A stretch of DNA of 64,000 nucleotides from Paulinella micropora (Eukaryota; Cercozoa; Imbricatea; Euglyphida), in assembly GCA_009731375.1 (NCBI GenBank), contig BJOX01000035.1, forward strand, positions 1,209,030 to 1,273,029, written 5' to 3'. The notes below the pieces were generated by a model. The model was not told the DNA's origin. It saw nothing but the letters and a program-made list of their open reading frames with translations, and ran no database searches. Both the position numbers and the translations under genes were made by a program. Shown here in pieces: positions 1 to 10,589 of the stretch. Position 1 is the first letter of the stretch. Each line of letters starts with the position of its first letter.

Positions 1-102
1 GGGGTGTCACTAGAGCCTATCATCAATTCTTCGTACTCCCCTCACGGGTGAGACGATGGAGGCGCATGTGCAGATTTGCATCAGCCATTGACAGAGAAGC
101 AC
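1..102 (+). repeat. tRNA-derived SINE, 3' part (copy 1)
   Basis: This is the 3' body of the SINE seen complete at 873-1140; it carries the shared segments around CTCACGGGTGAGACGATGG and the end AGAAGCAC, followed by an ATT tail at 103-127. The 5' tRNA-like head lies outside the window. Confidence 0.75.
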
Positions 103-128
103 TATTATTATTATTATTATTATTATTG

Positions 129-850
<722 letters not shown>

Positions 851-872
851 TATTATTATTATTATTATTATT

Positions 873-1140
873 GGACACCGTGATAGCCCAGTGGTCAAGT
901 TCTACCATCTGGGCCCTGTCGCCAGTTCGATTCCCGTCGGTGCCACCAGTATTTTCATTGAACATACCTGTCTATTTCTGGACCAGTATTTTCATTGAAC
1001 ATACCGGCCCGTCTGGAAGTGTTGGAACTGCCCTTGCGGGGGTGTCATTAAAGCTTATCGTCAATTCTTCGTACTCCCCTCACGGGTGAGACGATGGAGG
1101 CGCATGTGCAGAAATGCATCAGCCATTGACAGAGAAGCAC
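873..1140 (+). repeat. tRNA-derived SINE, full-length (copy 3)
   Basis: This copy has all parts in order: A box at 884-894, B box at 925-933, a body with a small internal duplication (CCAGTATTTTCATTGAACAT at about 947-967 and again at about 981-1001), the end AGAAGCAC, and an ATT tail from 1141. It is the best reference copy in the window. Confidence 0.8.
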
Positions 1141-1218
1141 TATTATTATTATTATTATCTTTATTATTATTACTATCTTTATTATTATTATTATTATTAT
1201 TATTATTGTTATTATTAT

Positions 1219-1383
1219 TTCTGGACCAGTATTTTCATTGAACATACCGGCACGTCTGGAAGTGTTGGAACTGCCCTTGCGGGGGTGTCATTAGAGCTTA
1301 TCGTCAATTCTTCGTACTCCCCTCACGGGTGAGACGATGGAGGCGCATGTGCAGAAATGCATCAGCCATTGACAGAGAAGCAC
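1219..1383 (+). repeat. 5'-truncated SINE (copy 4) with ATT tail
   Basis: It starts inside the body (TTCTGGACCAGTATTTTCAT) directly after an ATT array and ends at AGAAGCAC. The next ATT tail covers 1384-1485. 5' truncation and a simple tail fit LINE-mediated retroposition. Confidence 0.75.
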
Positions 1384-1425
<42 letters not shown>

Positions 1426-1640
1426 CTTTATTATTATTATTACTATTATTATTATCATTATTACTATTATTATTATTATTATTATAAATTGAGGCACATG
1501 TCCAGGATCTGGATCTGATGCTATAGTCTGAGGAAGCCTATTATTATTATTATTATTATTATTAGTTTTATTATTATTATTTTTCATTATATTCTATTAT
1601 TATTACTATTATTATTATTTTTCATTCTTTTTTCCTTTTG
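1384..1640. repeat. ATT arrays around a short unclassified repeat
   Basis: ATT trinucleotide runs flank a 55-bp segment at about 1486-1541 (GAGGCACATGTCCAGGATCT and on) that shares only the GAGGCACATGT motif with the SINE. It may be a second tailed retroposon fragment. Confidence 0.5.
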
Positions 1641-2773
1641 TTTTCTTTCTTCTTTTTCGTTTTTCTTTTTTGCTGCTGCCTGTTAGGTTTGGGCTTGTTC
1701 TAGCATGGCTCTATTGTATGTTTATGGTTGTGGCTTGTGGAGTTTCTTCTGGTCTATGAGCGGGGTGGGGTGCGGAGTGGTTTGGCTCGACTAGGTGAGG
1801 CTGCATGTCTATGAGGTTGCCAGGCTTGGGCTGGTCCATACTGCAGCACTCGGCATAATCGCGTCGCGAGTACGCCACGTCGAGCCTTACTACGCTCTGC
1901 ACACCACCCTCCTGGCTACGATAGCCTCCGGGTGCGAGTGAATTGCGTTAGGTGCTGCAGTTTCCTTAACGGCTGTCTCACTGACTGTCAATTGATCTCA
2001 CTTGCGCCCATTGTTAGTTATGTCTTACCATTGCTGGCGCTTTCCGCCCTTGTTCTCTAGTTCAGTATCGTCTCCCTTGCCCCTGTCTGGCCTTGTGTTT
2101 GTTTGTTTTTGTTTGCTTTTGGTGTTTGTCGCTGCCTCTGTTGTTGTCTTTTTGTTTTGTTTCTTGTTTCCTTTGTTTGCTTGTCTGTTTGTTTTTTTGT
2201 TGCTTTTGTTTTTATTCCTTTTCTATTTTATGTTTTCTTTTTTATTTTTCTTTTCTGTTCTTTGTTTCTTCATTCTCTTTTCTCTTCCTGGTTTTTCTTC
2301 TTCTCTTTGTTCCTTTCTTTCTTTCTATCTTTTTCTCTCTTTCTTCTCCCCTCCATATTACTCTTTCCAGGAGCTTTCTGTTGAACCTTAGTTCCAGATT
2401 TCCTTATGAGCTTGTACTGTTGTTCCTTGGAACCATAACTCTTTTGAATTAATCTCTTCTTTATTTTTCTTTCGTCGCATTCTCGTTAAACCTTGCTTAC
2501 TGTAAAAAAAAATAAAAAAAAATGAATAAATAAATATTAAAAAAAAATTCTCCACGAAGCTAGAATTTTATTTTAATTTCACAACAGATTATAAAAACTT
2601 TAATAATCTTATTATTTCATTCTTTGTTATTTTATTTCATTTTATTTTATTTTAATTTTTTTCATATTTTGAAAAGCAGGTCACCATCTAGTCAAATCAA
2701 TAGCTCTTGAGCTAACGATTTGTATGGATGACCAGATGTTACAAGTAACTTCATTAAATCGAAGGCCTAGACC

Positions 2774-2775
<2 letters not shown>
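1641..2775. other. T-rich region without a recognised gene
   Basis: The stretch is pyrimidine-biased, above all at 2090-2350. Its open frames are Phe/Leu/Ser-rich with no domain. A short GC-richer part (1740-1990) shows no convincing exon. I see nothing else in it. Confidence 0.5.
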
Positions 2776-3500
<725 letters not shown>

Positions 3501-3502
3501 GT

Positions 3503-3950
3503 ATGCTATGTATGTTATGTATGTTATGTATCTTATGTATCTTATGTATCTTATGTATCTTATGTATGTTATGTATGTTATGTTATGTATGTTATGTATG
3601 TTATGTATGTATGTATGTAATGTATGTAATGTATGTAATGTATGTAATGTATATAATGTATGTAATGTATGTAATGTATGTATGTACGTATGTACGTTAC
3701 GTACGTACGTTACGTACGTACGTTACGTACGTACGTTACGTACGTACGTACTGTACGCACGTACTGTACGTACGTACCGTACGTACGCACGTATGTAGGT
3801 ATGTATGTATGTATGTATGTATGTATGAATGAATGTGTGTGTAAGTTTGTATGTATGCATTCATTGTTCTGTGTGCATGTGTGGGTGTAGGTGAGGCGTG
3901 GTGCTGTATGTATGTATGTATGTATGTATGAATGTGTGTGTAAGTTTGTA
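3503..3950. repeat. ATGT/ACGT tetranucleotide array
   Basis: Phased subfamilies follow one another: ATGT with TTATGT variants, then a block of perfect GTACGTACGT at about 3682-3790, then ATGT again. A duplicated segment of about 90 bp (TGTGTGTAAGTTTGTAT and following) occurs at about 3834-3905 and 3931-4003. Confidence 0.8.
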
Positions 3951-4399
3951 TTTATGCATGCACTGTTCTGTGTACATGTGTGGGTGTAGGTGAGGCGTGG
4001 TGCAGAAGGACAGCTCCACAACATCATTGAATCTACTGAACTGCAAGCTTTGTTTACCTTTCCACTTCAACTTCCGGGAAGTGGAAGTTTTGCTTTTCTT
4101 TGGACGTTATGAAGCTGGCTTCGTGGATGGCCTTCCTTTTAATCGTGCATAGCGGGTAGATGGACGTATCTGAAGCAACCGTTGTCAACATATCTGTATA
4201 TGTACGTGTTACCTAGCCTCGTGTCCTGGTCCTCTGTCTTTGTCGCCGCAACGTGTGCGGAAGAGGAGCGGTGGTTATTTGATGACGGGTTCAACGATGG
4301 TGCTTTTCCTCCTCATTCTCCTTGCCCTCTCCTTGCCCTCTCCTTGCTCTCTCCTTGCCCTCGGTTGCCGCCTTCCCAGAAATACATGCATATGCAGAC

Positions 4400-4733
4400 A
4401 TGTTGCCCTCCAAGGTGATCGTGGCGCTGTTGTTCCATGACTTCGAACTGCTCGATTACTTCGGGCCTATGCAGGTACCTTGCTGAAACCACAGGTACAT
4501 GGAAGTAACCTTCATTAACGAAATAAACGAATTTATGGAATAGATGATAAGTAAGTACAATAGAAAACAATACAGTACAATACGCTGCCAGATGTTCAAG
4601 GTGGCGAACCAGCTGCTGCAGGAGCGGGGCAGCGCGCACCTCTACTATTCCCTCCGCACGGTCCCTTCCCTCGTCTGCCGTCTTGTGCCTGCTGACCCCC
4701 ATCATTCCCAGGGCGGCACTTTGGACTCGAGTG

Positions 4734-4765
<32 letters not shown>

Positions 4766-4876
4766 GTGTTGCATGCGTGGGCAGGTATCCTGGTGGGGCG
4801 GCTCGGTGGACTCGAGCGGCGGCCCGCAGGTGCGGCCCCCGCACCTGTGCTGGATGCGCTCACATGTGTATGCGTG

Positions 4877-4908
<32 letters not shown>

Positions 4909-5699
4909 TGTATGTATGTATGTATGTATGTATGTATGCATGCATGTATGCATGTATGCATGTATGTATGTATGTATGTATGTATGTTTTGTATGTATGT
5001 ATGTATGTATGTGTGTATGTATGTATGTGTATGTATGTATGTATGTAATATATGTATGCATGCATGCACGCATGCATGCATGTGTATGTATGCATGCGTG
5101 TATGCAGAAATTTATGTGTTTTATGTAGACATATATGTGTGTTTGTGAATACATATGTAATTGTATGTATGTGTGTGTGTGTCCATCTCTATGGATGCAT
5201 GTTTTCTTCGTGCTACCCGTGCACGTGCACGCATGTGTTGTACGTGTGTGTTGAGGTGGTGACGGAGGAGGCGGTCTCGACCTTGGCCGCCGAAGGCCGA
5301 AGCTGGTGCTCCCCGGTCTTCCCCCCCCCCCNNNNNNNNNNCCCCCCCCCCCCCCCCCCCCCCCCCCCCCACACACACACACCAAACACACACACGCCAT
5401 CTATCTTTCGATTTATCTTTTTATATATCTATCTATCTTACCCAGCTATCCAGCTGTCTATCCATCTACCTTTCTATTGCTCGATCGATCTATCTGTCCC
5501 TTGTTCTGTGATGTGTGGCGTGTCAGAACGACTTGGCCGACTGCACCTTGTTTGTGCCGGGCGGGGCAGGCACGCGCGGCCTCGTGCGGTTGGCGCTCCT
5601 TCTGCTGCTTGCTGCTTGCTGCTGTTGACTGCTACTGCACGTACTGCTGTTAGGCTGGCTTGTGCGGAATGCCGCGCATCGTTGGCATGTCTTTGCTTG

Positions 5700-5733
<34 letters not shown>

Positions 5734-6687
5734 CTGTGCAGGGATGCGCGGTTGGTGTCCTGGCTGCGGGCCGAGGGCGCGCAGGTGGGGCGGGTCTGCT
5801 CGGTCTGCACTGGCGCCGCCTTGCTGGCCAGGGTCGCTCCCCTCCGCTTCTCTCGCTTTGCCAGCCGCGACCGCTCGCCACGTGCTACCACTGCAACTGC
5901 CGTGTCGTTGCGGTGCGCACTCAAGCAAAAAAATTGCACTGAAGTGCGAACTGCGGTGCGCGTGCACGAGCAGCGCAGGTGTTTGCGCGGCGGCAGCGCG
6001 TGCTTGTTTTGCTTGTCGTGTGTGGCGGCAGCATGCGTACTTGTTGCGTATGTGCGTTGTTTGGGGCGGTGTGTGCAGGCGGGCTTGCTGGACGGCCTCA
6101 ACGCCACCACCAACAAAGCAGCTTGGAACGAGGTGCGGCGCGCAGTCTATATGTTGCTTCCCACAAAATGCCGTGTGTACAAGCACTCACATGAGACAGC
6201 ATGAGGGAGAGACAGGTTTTTGAAGAAGGAAGCAGAAAAGCGTGGGAAAAATAAAGAAAGACCCGGAAGGGTGGGTGGGTAGGAGGAGGAGGAGGGAGGT
6301 GTGTGNNNNNNNNNNAGTGGAAGAAAGACTGCGAATTCACAGGCGAGCGCAAAAAAAGAGACGAGGAAGGTAGGGGCGATGGATAAGTACGTGTTTGTGT
6401 GTGAACGCGTAGGTCACGTCCAAGAAGTTTACGGGCACGGCGGCGGTGAATTGGGTGAAAGAGGCGCGCTGGGTGAAGGCCAGCAAGGTCAGCAAGCTGA
6501 CTCGGAAGCAGCCGCACAGGCACAGAGTTCGGGTTGAGGATCACAGATGAGAGACGAGAGAGAGTTGAAAAGAAAAGGGGGGAGGGGGTGGGGGATGCGA
6601 ACGGCGGAGTAAGGCGCATGTATATGTGTCTATCTGTTGTTTCACTTCTTTCTTTTCTTTCTTTTTTTCTTTCTTTCTTTCTTTCTG

Positions 6688-6727
<40 letters not shown>

Positions 6728-7357
6728 GCCTCCTCCCTTCCTCCTCTTCTCTCCTCTCTAATCTCTTTTTCATTTGTCGCAGGCAGGGCGCAGCATCTGG
6801 TCCAGTAGCGGCGTCAGCGCAGGCATGGACATGGTCACACCGCCTGCTCTGTGCCCTTTTGCTCTGTGCTCTGTGCTGCCCCTGTTGGTAGTGCTTCCGC
6901 TCTGTGTTGCTATCTTGATGTACTATTACTACTACCACTGCTCAATTGCTACTACCGGCAACCGCAACTTGCAGGCGCTGGCCATGATCGCGGAGGATCT
7001 GGGCCAGGAGCTGGCAGAACAGGCACGGCACGCAGCGAACACGCGAATAGCACACACACGCCACCACTGCAACATCGCGTGCAGCACGCCACCTCTGCAA
7101 CATGGCCTCCATGCACCTAGACTGCAGGATTTGCTGCATGAATGGATGAACTAATAGACACATGGACATGAATATTATGTATTCGCTTATATGTATGTAT
7201 GCATGGTATGCATGTATGCATGTATGTATGTATGTATGTATGTATGTATGTGTATGTATGTATTTATGGTATGTATGTAATGTATGTATGTATGTATGTA
7301 TGTGTATGTATGTGTATGTGTCTATGTATCTATGTATAGTAAAGGCACTTTTTTTTT

Positions 7358-7436
<79 letters not shown>

Positions 7437-7606
7437 TNNNNNNNNNNAATTACGGCGTGCCATGTGCCTGCTGTGTGCGCCGGTCGTGAGCACAGACTGC
7501 AGCGCGTGTGGAGTACGTGTGGAACCAGGACCCCGCGCTCGATAGCTTCTCCTACCTTGCCGACCAAGTGGAGCCCGCCCGTGCGTGCCCTTGCCCCCCT
7601 TGCTAG
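4400..7606 (+). CDS. DJ-1/PfpI-family protein, 11 exons
   Basis: Exons: 4400-4474, 4592-4660, 4785-4829, 5256-5315, 5527-5588, 5742-5832, 6079-6132, 6413-6487, 6783-6833, 6975-7022, 7496-7606. Joined, they give 741 nt, 246 codons plus TAG, with every junction in phase. The protein follows the DJ-1/PfpI (class I glutamine amidotransferase-like) pattern: N-terminal strand and FHDFELLDYFGP with the conserved Glu16, FVPGGAGTRG, the nucleophile elbow VCSVCTGAALLA with Cys126, AGLLDGLNATT, VNWVKEARWV, SSSGVSAGMDMALAMIAE and the late EYVWNQDP. Such proteins are chaperone, protease or hydratase-like enzymes; substrate specificity cannot be read here. Length fits the family. Nine introns are GT-AG; intron 10 starts GC (CAG|GCACGG). 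The start Met is the first that fits the family N-terminus. Exons are GC-rich, while the introns hold GT, ATGT, CTTT and poly-T repeats. The exon 8/9 junction is the least certain. Confidence 0.85.
4738..4771. repeat. GT dinucleotide repeat in intron 2
   Basis: A (GT)n tract just upstream of the acceptor GGGCAG of exon 3; a similar one at 5699-5728 precedes exon 6. Confidence 0.8.
4876..5110. repeat. ATGT array in intron 3 of the DJ-1-like gene
   Basis: A (TATG)n array with TGCATGCA variants. It fills most of the 426-bp intron 3 (4830-5255). Confidence 0.85.
6645..6727. repeat. CTTT array serving as the polypyrimidine tract of intron 8
   Basis: A (CTTT)n run followed by further pyrimidine-rich sequence ends about 20 bp before the acceptor TTTGTCGCAG of exon 9 (6783). 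It occupies the place of a polypyrimidine tract. Confidence 0.6.
7180..7447. repeat. ATGT array, poly-T run and gap in intron 10
   Basis: An ATGT array (about 7188-7340), a T run of about 85 bases (7351-7435) and a 10-N gap (7438-7447) lie between exons 10 and 11, so the true intron length is uncertain. Confidence 0.85.
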
Positions 7607-7940
7607 CGCCACACACCACCCACCAGCCGCGAATCAAACAGAAACAGCTCTAGTAAAGATCAGATCAGAAGGTTTGAGTAAGTTTGTATGTATGTTGAGC
7701 AAGATACCCATTTATGGTCGAAGAAGACAGAGGAAGACGTAATAGAGGACAAAAATAAACTAGGTGTCAACCGTGATGAAAGCAAGCAAAAGGCCAATAC
7801 AATCGCATAAATCAAAGACACTTAGCATTTCTCTCGCTTCGACTGTCTCTGCCCAATCCTCACTCTCTCCCCTCCCTTCTTCCCCATGTATATATGTATG
7901 CAACAGCTGTAAATATGCATGAGGCCTCATATTGTATCTA
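7607..7940. other. No gene recognised
   Basis: Sequence downstream of the DJ-1-like stop codon. AATAAA occurs at 7753-7758 and could serve as a polyadenylation signal. I see nothing else in it. Confidence 0.35.
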
Positions 7941-8038
7941 TGCATGCATGCATGTATGTATGTATGTATGTATGTATGTATGTATGTATGTATGCATGTA
8001 TGCATGTATGTATGTATGTATGTACGTATGTATGTATG

Positions 8039-8069
<31 letters not shown>

Positions 8070-8120
8070 GGTATGCATGTAATGTATGTATGCATGTATG
8101 TATGTATGTATGTATGATAC

Positions 8121-8151
<31 letters not shown>

Positions 8152-8194
8152 TGTATGTATGTATGTATGTATGTATGTATACATATATATATAC

Positions 8195-8230
<36 letters not shown>

Positions 8231-8594
8231 TTATGTATGTATGTATGTATGTATGTATGTATGTATGCATGTATGTATGCATGTATGTATGTATTTATGT
8301 ATGTATGTATGTATGCATGCATGCATGCATGTATGTATGTATGTATGTATGTATGTATGTATGTATGTATGTATGCATGTATGCATGTATGCATGCATGT
8401 GCATGCATACATGCATGCATGTATGTATGTATGTATGTATGTATGCTGTTTGTATGTATGTATGTATGTATGTATGTATGTATGTATGTATGTATGTACG
8501 TATGTATGTATGTATGTATGTATATATGTATGTATATATCTATTAATATGTATGTATGTATGTATGTACGTATGTATGTATATATGTATGTATG

Positions 8595-8626
<32 letters not shown>

Positions 8627-8745
8627 TGTATGTATGTATGTATGTATGTATTGTATGTATGTATGCATGTATGTAATGTATGTATGTATGTATGTATGTT
8701 GTATGTATGTATGTTCTTAGTATGCATGCATGCATGCATGTATAC
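7941..8745. repeat. 800-bp ATGT array
   Basis: A near-pure (TATG)n array with TGCATGCA variants and an internal AT-rich palindromic block (TATATATACATATATATA at about 8179-8230). All frames in it give Met-Tyr-Val-Cys repeats and are not coding. Confidence 0.9.
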
Positions 8746-8930
8746 GTACAGCATGTGTGTGTTCCACTGTGTATGTCATTATGAATAATGAATCACAGTG
8801 GCAGGTTTGTTTTCCTTGTCTTTTTGCCATCACAGGCTCTCGTAGTGCTCCGCCGAGTCGTCCTGCGCAACGCAAGAGAGAAAGCACGGAGAATACTGGA
8901 ACAGGCCCTGGAATAGCAATGTGATATAAT

Positions 8931-9157
8931 ATCGACATTCAAGACAAAAAAAATTGTGAGTTTTTAAGTTTTGGTTGGAATTTGATTTTGGTTGGAAATT
9001 TGAATTTTCAAATTAACTGCTATATGCGTCCGCAAAAATGACGTAAATTTTAGCGAAGTGTTACCGTTAAATTTGAATTTTTGACACAAAAACGAAAAAG
9101 TGACACAAAATAACTCAAAAATGAAAACTCATAATTTTTTTTGTCTTGAATGTCGAT
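8931..9157. mobile_element. MITE family 1, diverged copy
   Basis: Its terminal inverted repeats are ATCGACATTCAAGACAAAAA on the left and the complement ending GTCTTGAATGTCGAT on the right. The inside shares TTTTGGTTGGAATTT and ACGTAAATTTT-type motifs with the copies at 26127, 30685 and 50177. The flanks also contain inverted AATGTGATAT motifs (about 8919 and 9171), so the true ends may lie further out. Confidence 0.7.
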
Positions 9158-9356
9158 AGCAATACTATTAATATCACATTATATTAATAATTGGACGGTA
9201 TTATGTACAATATTGTCTATGTGCCTGCTACTGGATCCGATAACTGCCGGCCGGCATCAATATATTCAACTTTCAACCGGCTAGAAAAATAATCATGTTC
9301 AAAGTTTTTATTAGTATTAAAATTAACATTAATAATTTAATATATAGTAAAGGTCG

Positions 9357-9552
9357 TGTTAGACTACTGTTATTAATAAAGCAATCTATGATAGCAACTA
9401 CACTCTCAACATACAACAACAACTTTAATGAGAAAAGGCGCCAACAGACGCGCCACGTAACTTGACTGGCCGGATCATAAGTAATGGCTCTAACGACACC
9501 GTTGCTCCGATACGGCCGGTCCATAACTATTAATTAATTATTAGTTCCAACA
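9357..9552 (-). repeat. 3' LTR of element A
   Basis: 196 bp, bounded by TGTTAGAC and CCAACA. It matches the 5' LTR apart from a 6-bp indel (an extra ACAACA-type unit at about 9414-9421) and a few substitutions. Confidence 0.92.
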
Positions 9553-9562
9553 CTCCCCCTGG
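9553..9562 (-). other. Polypurine tract of element A
   Basis: CCAGGGGGAG on the minus strand directly abuts the 3' LTR, the usual site for plus-strand priming. Element C has CAGGGGGGAG in the same place. Confidence 0.8.
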
Positions 9563-10008
9563 AACAAAGTAAATTAATATTCAAACGATATTAAGTTACT
9601 GCCGTTCCTAATTAAGTTACGTCTCCTATTACTATTTTGTGAAACGTTAGAAAATACAAACTCAAAACATATTCTCTTACCCTCACTCTCCGACAAGTAA
9701 TGTTGGGATTGGCTACCCTCCTATCCACAGCGAGTACGTATCAACTAGAGTACGTACAAGGCACCGGACCTGTGATATATTCGAGCCTACCCAACGAGAA
9801 GAGGATTAACTCCCTACTCTTCCTATCGCGCAAATAAGTAAGAGAAATATGTGAAAATTACATATATATGGATCATATAAGAATACAAAGATATGGTATT
9901 AGCTTCAAAAGAAGTAGTAACATAAATATGTGACAAATATATGAAAAATATATATGTATATATATGTATATATATAATATATATTCACATGTGATTATAG
10001 TATGAAAA

Positions 10009-10257
10009 CTAAAATTTGGAAGCGCTTCCGACGTCGGCCGTAAGGGGGTATACAAAAGTAACAAAAGTAATATAATATATATCACAAATACAAATATCTG
10101 TAATTATCAGCGGGTCTGGGGGTCGGGTAGATGCCCGGGGCCTATCAAGACATATAGTCTGATCAATCGCCCTTCGTCTACCACTCCACCCCCAAGTTGG
10201 CCTTATCGATTTTATGTTTGTAGTGTGATTACAAAAAGGTTTATAGTATTTACGCAA
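10009..10257 (-). CDS. Small putative membrane protein downstream of pol (element A)
   Basis: An 82-codon frame lies between the RNase H stop and the 3' LTR. Its C-terminal half (LIITDI, a hydrophobic stretch, VYP, GSASKF) aligns with the 69-codon frame at 59572-59781 of element C (PIITDI, hydrophobic stretch, LYP, GSAVKF). The two differ there by one 3-nt and one 9-nt gap, so the frame is kept. The hydrophobic stretch (about 15 residues) could span a membrane. This is the position where env-like genes sit in some LTR elements, but I see no similarity to a known envelope protein. The N-terminal halves differ and the start codon is uncertain. Confidence 0.45.
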   Translation of the reverse strand: MRKYYKPFCNHTTNIKSIRPTWGWSGRRRAIDQTICLDRPRASTRPPDPLIITDICICDIYYITFVTFVYPLTADVGSASKF

Positions 10258-10274
10258 TACAATCTATAAGGTAG

Positions 10275-10312
10275 TGCGTGTTCCCGAGCTTACGCCAGCA
10301 CGGGAACACGCA
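10275..10312. other. Hairpin in the 3' untranslated part of element A
   Basis: TGCGTGTTCCCG (10275-10286) and CGGGAACACGCA (10301-10312) form a perfect 12-bp inverted repeat with a 14-nt loop. Role unknown. Confidence 0.7.
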
Positions 10313-10589
10313 CATACTTAGCAAGTTTTCGGGGCCCGAATCAACCTTCGCTGCGGCGCTTTTCATCCTCCCCCTCAACTTTGTAAAATTATGCGACTGA
10401 ATGGTTATTACAACTTAACGGGGGGGNNNNNNNNNNAAGCTCTGGTAACATGGGTCCACCCGCTCAAATCACCTATATCACTCCCCTCGATGTACAGTAT
10501 GCGAGAAATATAATATACGAGAATCCGCTTCTGAGAATATAATTATAAATAATCATAGCGTGAATATTTATACGGGAAATACTCGGTAC

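Noticed and set aside
7941-8745. Long open frames of Met-Tyr-Val-Cys or Ile-His-Thr-Tyr repeats on both strands
   Set aside because: They are translations of an ATGT array that stays open in several frames; the same holds for the arrays at 3.5, 4.9, 32.7-33.3 and 39.6 kb.
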